Of a stretch of DNA of 44,018 bases, positions 8,385 through 15,554 are shown piece after piece. The stretch's first letter is position 1, and each line of letters opens with the position of its first letter. Origin of the DNA: Treponema sp. (GTDB lineage Bacteria; Spirochaetota; Spirochaetia; Treponematales; Breznakiellaceae); NCBI GenBank assembly GCA_031276295.1, contig JAISNI010000221.1, forward strand, positions 1 to 44,018, in the 5' to 3' direction. The translations under genes and the position numbers were made by a program. The notes beneath the pieces were generated by a model. The model was not told the DNA's origin, ran no database searches, and was given only the letters and a program-made list of their open reading frames with translations.

Positions 8385-11057
8385 CTAGCCGTTTAATTTC
8401 CTTGCTATTTCAACCAATTCAAAGACCTCCAACTGATCCCCTACCTGTATTGTATCGAAACCTTCAAAACCAATGCCGCATTCAAAACCGGCAGCCACTT
8501 CCCGGGCATCATCCTTAAACCGCTTAAGAGAAGCAAGTTTGCCGGTATGAATAACAATGCCGTCACGTATGATATTGACGCTTGCGCTCCGCTTGACCGT
8601 TCCGGTAAGTACATAACAACCGGCAATAGTACCGACTTTCGGCACTTTGAAGGTATTCCTCACCTCTACCGTACCGATAACCTCTTCCTTGGTATCAGGT
8701 TTAAGCATGCCTTCCATAGCCAGTTTAATTTCGTCAACCGCCTTGTAGATGACATTGTACTTCCGTATGTCTACTTTTTCCTGATCCGCAAGTATCTTTG
8801 CTTTGGGAACCGGCCTCACATTGAAGCCGATAATAAGCGCATTGGATGCAATCGCAAGATCGACATCGCCTTCATTGATCGCCCCGGGAAGAGCCTGGAT
8901 AACATTCACCCGGACCTCCTTAGTGGAGAGTTTTTCCAGACTTGAGTGGAGGGCCTCGGCAGAACCCTGAACATCGGCCTTGATTATCACTTTGAGTTCC
9001 TGTATGGCCCCGTCGCTTATCGTATCGTAGAGGTTGTCCAGGGTGATCTTTTTGATATTCTTGGCATCCTCGAAACGCTTTAATTCCTGCCGTTTTGAGG
9101 CATATATGCGGGCGCTCTTTTCATCCCCAACGATTTGCAGCGGATCACCTGCATTGGGTACGCCTTCAAAACCCAATATCTCAATGGGCATGGACGGCGT
9201 TGCGACTTCCACCTTTTTGCCCTTATCGTTATACAAACCGCGTACCTTTCCGGGCCATATCCCGGCAACAAAGGCGTTGCCTATTCTGAGAGTACCGCGC
9301 TCTATTATAGCGGTGGCTACGGTGCCCCTCCCATGATCGATACGCGATTCCAGTATCTTGCCTTCAGCGCTTCTGTCGTAATTGGCCTTTAAGTCAAGCA
9401 TATCGGCTTCAAGGAGTATGGCATCTATTAATTTGTCGATACCCTCTTTTCTAAGGGCCGAAAGTTCCACAAACATAGTCTGCCCTCCCCAACCATCGGG
9501 CATAAGGCCAAGCTCGGAAAGCTGACTCTTGACGCGGTCAGGATTGGCTTCTGGTTTATCCATTTTGTTTACCGCAACGATGATAGGAACGCCGGCATCC
9601 TTTGCATGGTTAATGGCCTCGACCGTCTGGGGCATCACCCCGTCATCCGCGGCTACCACCAGGACTACAATATCCGTTACCTGCGCGCCCCGAGCCCTCA
9701 TCCGCGTAAATGCTTCGTGTCCGGGGGTATCAAGGAACGTGATGCTCCCCTGGGAGGTATCGACGGTATAGGCGCCTATATGCTGGGTGATGCCTCCGAA
9801 TTCGCCGGAAACCACATCGGTACTGCGTATGGCATCAAGGAGTTTCGTTTTTCCGTGATCGACATGCCCCATGACGGTAACTACCGGAGGCCGCTTCAGC
9901 ATAACGGCCCCTTCATCCGATTCGGTCTTGATAAGGGTTTCCTCGTAGAGACTAATGATCTTGACATCGGCACCGAATTCGGAAGCCAGAATCGAGGCGG
10001 TATCCGCATCGATCTGCTGGTTGATGGTAGTAACCATTACCCCCATGCTCATAAGTTTATGGATGATGTCATTTGCCCGCAAGTTTAATTTCTTTGCAAG
10101 TTCGGCAATTGAAACTACTTCCATTATTTCTATGGATTTGGGAACAGGGTTAGCAACCTGAATAGATTTTTTCTTTGTCTGGAGGACCTTATCCTCCCTT
10201 TCCTGCCTTTTGTCCTTGCGGGTATAGGCAGGTTTTTTCGCCTTGAAGGTCTTTTTTACCGTTCCCTTGCCTTCCAATACCGGAGGATTCTGAGCAGGCG
10301 GACCGCCACCCGGACGGTTAAGCCCCCCCGGACGCTGCGCACCGAAACCGCCCGGACGCTGATTGTTTCCTGAGACGGGAGGTCTCGGCCCCTGGTTTGG
10401 GCGGAATCCCTGGTTGTTGTAAGGATGCTGCCCCCCGCCCTGACGGTTATTGTATGGACCGCCGCCTTCCGGGCGCGGGCCGACAAAACGGCCGCCGACA
10501 CGCCCCGCTACCCCCTTGGGCCTTTGCGGGAATGGCGAAGGCCCCTGATGCTGCCTGCCTCCCTGGCCTTCCTCTTTAGGGAAGCGGTTGCCTACCGGCT
10601 TACCGCCGACCCGTCCTGCCACGACATTGGGACGTTGAGTTACCGGCATGGAAGTTACCCGGCCTTCACCTTGCCCAGTGGTTCCCTGCGGTTTCTGTTC
10701 TTTGGATACATCGGCAGCCGGATTCTCTTCCTTCCGGTTTTTTTGCTCAGCGTTTTGGAGGGTTTCCTTTGCCGCGGCGTTATCCTGAGAACCTGTTCCT
10801 TCTCCGAGCGCCGTACCCGTATTATTTGTATTACTACGAGCTTGAACAACTACTTTGGGCTGAGGCTTCTTTGCAGGACCATGCTGCTGTTGCTGCGCGG
10901 GGTTCCTTTTCTTTACGACGATTACCTTGCGCTTCTCGTTATGTTCAGGACCTGTTACATTTTTGGAAGATTCCCCTCCCGGGGATTCAGACTCGTTAGG
11001 CGCGCGTTTTATGAGTTCCGCCTTTGGTTTTTTGGTGTTTTCAATTTCCTCAGCCAT
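8385..11057 (-). CDS. infB: Translation initiation factor IF-2
   Basis: The GTPase that places initiator tRNA on the 30S subunit and promotes subunit joining. The first 290 residues are low-complexity Pro/Gly/Gln/Asn/Arg-rich sequence with recurring RPxxVAGRVGGxxVGxR motifs. Next come an IF2-N domain ([20 protein letters not shown]), then the G domain with G1 [11 protein letters not shown]2 [11 protein letters not shown]3 DTPGHEAFT and G4 [10 protein letters not shown], and domains II-IV ending in [22 protein letters not shown] chose the ATG at 11057 (MAEEIEN), which has AGGTGG just upstream. The longer frame to 11099 lacks this. A small CGGAC-TCCG-GTCCG stem with a UNCG-type loop lies upstream. 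Length is about 890 residues, normal for IF-2. Confidence 0.97.
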   Translation of the reverse strand: MAEEIENTKKPKAELIKRAPNESESPGGESSKNVTGPEHNEKRKVIVVKKRNPAQQQQHGPAKKPQPKVVVQARSNTNNTGTALGEGTGSQDNAAAKETLQNAEQKNRKEENPAADVSKEQKPQGTTGQGEGRVTSMPVTQRPNVVAGRVGGKPVGNRFPKEEGQGGRQHQGPSPFPQRPKGVAGRVGGRFVGPRPEGGGPYNNRQGGGQHPYNNQGFRPNQGPRPPVSGNNQRPGGFGAQRPGGLNRPGGGPPAQNPPVLEGKGTVKKTFKAKKPAYTRKDKRQEREDKVLQTKKKSIQVANPVPKSIEIMEVVSIAELAKKLNLRANDIIHKLMSMGVMVTTINQQIDADTASILASEFGADVKIISLYEETLIKTESDEGAVMLKRPPVVTVMGHVDHGKTKLLDAIRSTDVVSGEFGGITQHIGAYTVDTSQGSITFLDTPGHEAFTRMRARGAQVTDIVVLVVAADDGVMPQTVEAINHAKDAGVPIIVAVNKMDKPEANPDRVKSQLSELGLMPDGWGGQTMFVELSALRKEGIDKLIDAILLEADMLDLKANYDRSAEGKILESRIDHGRGTVATAIIERGTLRIGNAFVAGIWPGKVRGLYNDKGKKVEVATPSMPIEILGFEGVPNAGDPLQIVGDEKSARIYASKRQELKRFEDAKNIKKITLDNLYDTISDGAIQELKVIIKADVQGSAEALHSSLEKLSTKEVRVNVIQALPGAINEGDVDLAIASNALIIGFNVRPVPKAKILADQEKVDIRKYNVIYKAVDEIKLAMEGMLKPDTKEEVIGTVEVRNTFKVPKVGTIAGCYVLTGTVKRSASVNIIRDGIVIHTGKLASLKRFKDDAREVAAGFECGIGFEGFDTIQVGDQLEVFELVEIARKLNG

Positions 11058-11130
11058 AATCCACCTTTTTAACGGACCGGAGTCCGAAATTTCCTGCAAA
11101 TCAACAAACCCGCCGCAAGCGGGTGCTTAT

Positions 11131-12630
11131 TCACTCATCCTCATACTCAAAACTCAGTCCTATTCCGCAATTCGGGCAACTGGTCATGTCCATTGTAATC
11201 TTGGCGCCGCATTCAGGACATTCATATTCTTCATTTTCCTCAAATTCGGCGTCAGGATTTTCCCTATCTGCCAGCTGCCCCGCCTCTGAATCTTCGGAAT
11301 ATTCCTGAGTATAAGCATCATCCTCTTCTACTATTTCAACATACTCTTCAATGAGTTTATTTAAAGTTTCAATTTGCTCCGCCGATATAGTGTGGATTTC
11401 CGCCAGCTTCTCCTCATCTAATTCCAGAAAATCCTGTATAAAATCAATGCCGTTTTCTTTAAGGCTCTGAACCACAACCGTATCCACTCCCGGCAATTCG
11501 GAAATCCGGGAATATTCTTCTTCATAATCCGAATCGTTGAACAGTTCGGAAACCGCCTTGCGGGATTGAGATGCGATAGGCATTTCTTCAAACTGCTCTA
11601 CGGTCTTAACGTCAATGCTCCAATCCACAAGACGGTTTGCCAGGCGCACGTTAAGCCCCTGTTTCCCTATTGCCAGGGAAAGCTGGGAATCGCTTACCAC
11701 CGCCAGAGCCTGTTTTTTAGCTTCGTCAAGGATGATCACATCCTGAACCTCAGCCGGCGACAGGGCGTTTTTGATAAACTTGCGGGGATCCGCATCGTAC
11801 TTGAGAATATCGATCTTTTCCCCGAAAAGCTCCTTGATAACCGCCTGGATACGCACACCCTTTAACCCTACGCAGGCACCGACAGGATCGACATCGTCAC
11901 GGTTGGAAAAGACCGCCATTTTAGTACGGAGCCCCGGTTCCCTGACTATCTTATGTATCTCCACGATTTTATCGTAAATTTCCGGTACTTCCATCTCAAA
12001 TATGGCCTTAACAAAATCGGTATGGGTACGGGAAAGCACAATCTGAAGCCCGGTAGAGGTTTTATTAACCTCGATAATAAGGGTCTTAATGCGATCATTG
12101 ACTTCAAAATGCTCCCGTGGAAACGATTGGTATTTTTTGGGCAGTATCCCTTCCATTTTGCCCAGATCCACATAGATAGTACCGTTTCGTTCCCTCTGAT
12201 AATAGCCTATGATAATCTCTCCAACCTTATCCTTGAATTCCGAATACAGGCTGTCTTTCTGTATCTCCCTGAGAGACTGATGGGCGGTCTGTTTTGCGCT
12301 TTGCACCGATATACGATCAAAGTTCTTGGGATCAACTTCTATCAGTATTTCATCCCCGATTTCCGCTTTGGGGTCCAGTTCACGGGCCTCGTGCACGTCT
12401 ATTTCCGAAACCGGGTCCACACCGTCCTCTTCGCCGTCCACTATTTTCTTTTTCGCAAATATCGAGACTTCCCTCTCGCCGTCAAATCTCACGACTGCAT
12501 TATCTACGTTTCCAAAACGGCGTTTATAGGCCGCAAGGAGGGCATTTTCGATAGTCCTATATATAAGTTCTTCCGACATGCCACGGTCTTGAATAAACTG
12601 GCGCATCGCCTCTGATATATCCGTTGCCAC
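11131..12630 (-). CDS. nusA: Transcription factor NusA with C-terminal zinc ribbon
   Basis: NusA binds RNA polymerase and nascent RNA and controls pausing, termination and antitermination. Order of domains: N-terminal polymerase-binding domain (about 1-130), S1 domain (about 135-200, GEIIIGYYQRERNGTIYVDLG), KH1 (about 230-280, with DPVGACVGLKGVRIQAV) and KH2 (about 300-345, with LSLAIGKQGLNVRLA). The helix-hairpin-helix-like region that follows (about 380-430) leads into a very acidic linker and then CPEC...CPNC (Cys 471, 474, 485, 488), a zinc-ribbon knuckle pair not found in the well-studied NusA proteins. The start is GTG at 12630, preceded by GGAGGAG. It overlaps nothing and begins 4 bases after the rimP stop. 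Confidence 0.96.
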   Translation of the reverse strand: MATDISEAMRQFIQDRGMSEELIYRTIENALLAAYKRRFGNVDNAVVRFDGEREVSIFAKKKIVDGEEDGVDPVSEIDVHEARELDPKAEIGDEILIEVDPKNFDRISVQSAKQTAHQSLREIQKDSLYSEFKDKVGEIIIGYYQRERNGTIYVDLGKMEGILPKKYQSFPREHFEVNDRIKTLIIEVNKTSTGLQIVLSRTHTDFVKAIFEMEVPEIYDKIVEIHKIVREPGLRTKMAVFSNRDDVDPVGACVGLKGVRIQAVIKELFGEKIDILKYDADPRKFIKNALSPAEVQDVIILDEAKKQALAVVSDSQLSLAIGKQGLNVRLANRLVDWSIDVKTVEQFEEMPIASQSRKAVSELFNDSDYEEEYSRISELPGVDTVVVQSLKENGIDFIQDFLELDEEKLAEIHTISAEQIETLNKLIEEYVEIVEEDDAYTQEYSEDSEAGQLADRENPDAEFEENEEYECPECGAKITMDMTSCPNCGIGLSFEYEDE

Positions 12631-12634
12631 GAGC

Positions 12635-13093
12635 TTACTCCTCCTGTGAAAAATCTAACTTTGCCTTGGCAATAACATCGTAAACCAGACTTTGCTCTCC
12701 GGCTTTCCCCCAAAGAATAATCTGTTCCTCATCCGCGGATCGTAAAATCCCGGTAGTCCAATCGGATATATCCTTCCTGTAACATTTAATTCCACGGCCT
12801 ATAAAATGAACGAATTCGCTGCCGTCTTTTATAAGCCGATCTATACCCGGAGAAGAAACTTCAACGTATAGTTCTTCGCCAGGAAAAGCCAATTCCAACC
12901 TGGGAAGCACGGCACGATGAGCACGCGAGCAATCTTCAACGCCGACAACTCCCTTTTTATATACCGTAAGCCTGATCTGTACGCTACCCTTATGCCTGGA
13001 CACGTTAAGATCCACCAAGGATAGACCCAAACCTTTTATTACCGGTTCCAGAGAATCGAACAGCGGATCAGGAATCCGGGGAGTAAATTTCAC
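12635..13093 (-). CDS. rimP: Ribosome maturation factor RimP
   Basis: A 152-residue factor needed for 30S subunit assembly. Family features are the N-terminal alpha/beta domain with LGLSLVDLNVSRHKGSVQIRL-like sequence, the VGVEDCSRAHRAV block, the YVEVSSPGIDRLIK motif, the most diagnostic, and a C-terminal Sm-like barrel. The start is GTG at 13093 with AGAGG 6 bases upstream. It is the first gene of the rimP-nusA-infB-rbfA-truB-ribF block. The 264-base gap upstream holds a fold-back repeat (13129) and the terminator of the preceding gene, so the promoter should lie between them; no clear -35/-10 pair was identified. Confidence 0.93.
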   Translation of the reverse strand: MKFTPRIPDPLFDSLEPVIKGLGLSLVDLNVSRHKGSVQIRLTVYKKGVVGVEDCSRAHRAVLPRLELAFPGEELYVEVSSPGIDRLIKDGSEFVHFIGRGIKCYRKDISDWTTGILRSADEEQIILWGKAGEQSLVYDVIAKAKLDFSQEE

Positions 13094-13128
13094 TTAAAAC
13101 CTCTTCGGATAAGACAAGGTCCTCCGCG

Positions 13129-13168
13129 TTATTCGTGCTGAGGGGTTTATACCCCGCCCTTCAGGGCA
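13129..13168. repeat. Fold-back intergenic repeat, copy 2 (upstream of rimP)
   Basis: TTATTCG (13129-13135) is followed by GGGGTTTATACCCC, a self-complementary stem, and GCCCTTCAGGGC, a second stem. It shares the edge heptamer and the CCCCGCCCTTCAGG core with copies 1 and 4. It lies 36 bases upstream of the rimP start, so it may be within the rimP leader. Confidence 0.7.
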
Positions 13169-13263
13169 AAGCCCGTAGCAGTTTGTTGCGCTGAAGCGCA
13201 AAATTGTATAAAAATCCACAAATGCAACAGGCTGCTAGACTCCCAAGTCCTGTCTTTTCCATT

Positions 13264-13290
13264 AAAAAAGGGCCGTTCGAACGACCCTTT
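13264..13290 (-). terminator. Intrinsic terminator after the 143-residue secreted protein gene
   Basis: Read on the minus strand, AAAGGGTCGTT and AACGGCCCTTT pair (with one G-U) and are followed by a run of six T. The position, about 70 bases beyond the stop at 13358, fits termination of that transcript and separates it from the rimP operon. Confidence 0.8.
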
Positions 13291-13357
13291 ATCATGATGA
13301 ATCTTCGACTGTCATTATCACTATATTTTAATATTCTATATTTGTCAATAGCTCTGT

Positions 13358-13789
13358 TCATAATGGAGATATCAGACTTACATCTTTAAGGATTCTCCTT
13401 GTCTCCAGATACCTGCCGTTTGCCAGTGTTATCTCCTGTAATTCCACCGTGCCTCTGACGGCGATCTTCCGCTGCCGATACCTGCCCAGGAGCGCCCTGC
13501 TTTCCTCCTCAAGGTACCAGGTCTGCTGCCCTTCCTCGGTTATGACAATTTCGCTGAAGGGTTCGTTTCCTACCACGCGTATGATTCCGGTAACTTCAAC
13601 CAACTGCCCCGGAACTGCCGTCTCATAGGGACTGCCGTCCGCTTGTTCCCCGGCGCCCCGGACCGGTTTATCTTCCTGAATGGCGGCCTCCCGAGCGGCT
13701 TCGTCCTTTTTTCCAAACGGATAAATGCCGCCGGAGAACAGGCAGAGCATGACGAATCCTGCGGCGAGTCCTACATTGTTGAGCCTCAT
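13358..13789 (-). CDS. Small secreted protein, predicted OB-fold-like
   Basis: A 143-residue protein of unknown function. The N-terminus has a short positive stretch and a hydrophobic core (VGLAAGFVMLCLFSGGIYPF), so it is likely exported. A charged, flexible linker (about 27-58) precedes a compact beta-rich domain (about 60-143) with VEVTGIIRVVGNEPFSEIVI, WYLEEES and KIAVRGTVELQEITLANG. That strand pattern resembles small bacterial OB-fold periplasmic domains, but this is a shape argument only. It follows comF by 47 bases and ends at a good terminator. The Shine-Dalgarno site is weak. Confidence 0.75.
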   Translation of the reverse strand: MRLNNVGLAAGFVMLCLFSGGIYPFGKKDEAAREAAIQEDKPVRGAGEQADGSPYETAVPGQLVEVTGIIRVVGNEPFSEIVITEEGQQTWYLEEESRALLGRYRQRKIAVRGTVELQEITLANGRYLETRRILKDVSLISPL

Positions 13790-13836
13790 CTTTAAAGTAT
13801 ATCCTGTTTATGGATATTACGCCAGCCCCATTGCCG

Positions 13837-14604
13837 CTAATTATAGAACAGGCATATACCGTAAACCTTCTCCGCACCGGCCTTTTTTAACGCTTCAGCG
13901 CAGGCATCCAGCGTAGAACCGGTGGTGAGTACGTCGTCAAAGAGAACAGCCTCTTTCGGGGCGTTTTTTGAGCGTATCTTTCCCGCAAGGTTAGTCTTGC
14001 GCATCTCCCGGTTAAGCTCCTTTTGGCTTTTTGTCGGGAGCCGTTTAAGGCAGCGTCTTACCGGAAATGCCCCGGGCGGGGTATTTTCAGCGCCGTAAAG
14101 GGCTTTCTTTTCGGCCTTTCGGTATTCCCCGTCCAGTAATTTTGCCAGAAATTCTACCTGATCCCAGCCGGATCTTTTTATTTTTCCCGGCCTCGGAGGG
14201 ACGGGAACCAACACCGGGCTCTTGAGTTCCTGCAAAGGCAGCAATTCAAGCGCTTTTTTCAAGATTTCGAGAAAAAAATTACCCAACGCTCGGGATCTGC
14301 CGTATTTATAGGCAATCAGAAGTTTCTGGAATCTTCCCGTATAAGGGAAAATACAGACGATACGGTCGTAACTGTGAGCTCCGCCGTTACGGCAGGGAAG
14401 GCATACGCCTATTTCCGAGATAAGCGGGCGTCCACAAACTTCGCAGCGTTCACCCTCCTCAATTCCGATCTCCGTCCGGCAATTCCGGCAAAGGCCGTAC
14501 CAGGTTTCTTCAATATCCAGAAGCGCCCTGCCGCAGAGCGCGCAGCCTGAGGGAAAGAGATACTCCTCAATATAGTAGAGGATCTTTGATAAAGTAATTT
14601 TCAT
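13837..14604 (-). CDS. comF: ComF-family phosphoribosyltransferase-like protein
   Basis: A cytoplasmic protein of the ComF/GntX family, linked to DNA uptake in naturally competent bacteria but widespread elsewhere. The N-terminal half has paired zinc-knuckle cysteines (CALCGR, CRNC, CEVCGR, CLPC). The C-terminal half is a type I phosphoribosyltransferase fold with the PRPP loop VLFDDVLTTGSTLDACAEAL near residues 225-245. ALxPVP-like VLVPVPPRPGKIKRSGWDQ and KSQKELNR blocks also fit the family. I chose the ATG at 14604; a TTG at 14631 is possible. No other competence gene is nearby, so a role in DNA uptake is unproven here. Confidence 0.88.
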   Translation of the reverse strand: MKITLSKILYYIEEYLFPSGCALCGRALLDIEETWYGLCRNCRTEIGIEEGERCEVCGRPLISEIGVCLPCRNGGAHSYDRIVCIFPYTGRFQKLLIAYKYGRSRALGNFFLEILKKALELLPLQELKSPVLVPVPPRPGKIKRSGWDQVEFLAKLLDGEYRKAEKKALYGAENTPPGAFPVRRCLKRLPTKSQKELNREMRKTNLAGKIRSKNAPKEAVLFDDVLTTGSTLDACAEALKKAGAEKVYGICLFYN

Positions 14605-14737
14605 ACCCACTATATGGCGCGGAACTGTCAAAATGCTTTAGTGAAAAATGATATTTTTTGCGGAAAAATTGAGATACGCCGTTATTCGAAAGGTAAGCAT
14701 ATCGGGGAAACAACCGGCTATGGTGATTTTACTACAC

Positions 14738-14766
14738 TACACAATTATTCTCCGGCGGGGTATAAT
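14738..14766 (+). promoter_or_regulatory. Predicted sigma-70 promoter of the nuclease-like gene
   Basis: A perfect TATAAT (14761-14766) is preceded 17 bases earlier by TACACA, a 4-of-6 match to TTGACA. A very strong AAGGAGGT ribosome-binding site follows at 14771. The transcript would have a leader of about 11 bases. Confidence 0.5.
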
Positions 14767-14783
14767 TGAGGAAGGAGGTATAT

Positions 14784-15473
14784 ATGGCCAAAGAACCGGC
14801 TATGGGCCTGACATTCGAGCAGATATGGGCGCTGTTTCAGGAGACCGACCGAAAAATGCAGGAAACCGATAGAAAGATGCAGGAGACAGACCGAAAGATG
14901 CAGGAAACCGACCGAAAGATACAGGAGATGGTTGAAGAAAACAGGCGTATCTCTCAGGAGACCGATAGGAAGATACAGGAGACGTTTGACAAGACCAATC
15001 TGATTCTCGATAAACGGTTTAAACAGACCCATAAAGAAATAGGCGCTTTGTCCAACCGTGTCGGGGAAATCGTCGAACACCTGATGAGCCCCAAGCTGCA
15101 CAAGCAGTTTAGATCTCTGGGCTATAGGTTTGAGAATATGTCCCGAGACTACGAGATCTACGATTCTGCGGATCGGCACCTGGTAGAGGTGGATGTGTTT
15201 CTGGAGAACGGGGACTATGCACTAGCGGTGGAGGTGAAGTCCAAACCGTCTCAAAACGATGTGGATGGCCATGTAAAGCGGCTGGAGTTGTTACGGGGTT
15301 GGGCGGACCGGCGGCACGACCGGAGGAAGTTTCTGGGAGCGCTGGCAGGAGCGGTAATCAAGGCGGAAGTGCGGGATTATGCGTTTAAGCGAGGATTTTT
15401 TGTGATAGAACAATCGGGGGAGACGATAGAGGTGGGCAAGCCGCCCGCGCCTTGGGAGCCTAGAGTCTGGTAG
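14784..15473 (+). CDS. Heptad-repeat coiled-coil protein with PD-(D/E)XK nuclease-like domain
   Basis: About 229 residues. After a short N-terminus come four perfect or near-perfect 7-residue repeats, ETDRKMQ, and then more degenerate copies. This gives a charged coiled coil over about residues 17-75. The C-terminal domain (about 90-225) has LVEVDVFLENGDYALAVEVK, a D...ExK pattern typical of PD-(D/E)XK nuclease folds, in a family common in spirochaetes and cyanobacteria. The ATG at 14784 is preceded by AAGGAGGT at 5 bases, which rules out the upstream TTG at 14766. It is the only plus-strand gene between 300 and 26000 and has its own promoter, which suggests an accessory insertion. The substrate is unknown. 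Confidence 0.8.
   Translation: MAKEPAMGLTFEQIWALFQETDRKMQETDRKMQETDRKMQETDRKIQEMVEENRRISQETDRKIQETFDKTNLILDKRFKQTHKEIGALSNRVGEIVEHLMSPKLHKQFRSLGYRFENMSRDYEIYDSADRHLVEVDVFLENGDYALAVEVKSKPSQNDVDGHVKRLELLRGWADRRHDRRKFLGALAGAVIKAEVRDYAFKRGFFVIEQSGETIEVGKPPAPWEPRVW
14841..14924 (+). repeat. Four 21-bp tandem repeats encoding ETDRKMQ
   Basis: Units at 14841, 14862, 14883 and 14904 differ at only a few positions. A fifth, degenerate copy begins near 14957. Each unit adds exactly one coiled-coil heptad, so gain or loss keeps the reading frame. Confidence 0.9.
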
Positions 15474-15554
15474 GGGTTTAAAAGAACTGGCTGTTTTATA
15501 AAAATCCTATAGACCAAACATAGAATTCGTACCTAAAAATGCAATGCCAACGCC

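Noticed and set aside
13161-13361. A 66-residue frame in the rimP upstream gap
   Set aside because: It covers a terminator and a fold-back repeat and has no ribosome-binding site.
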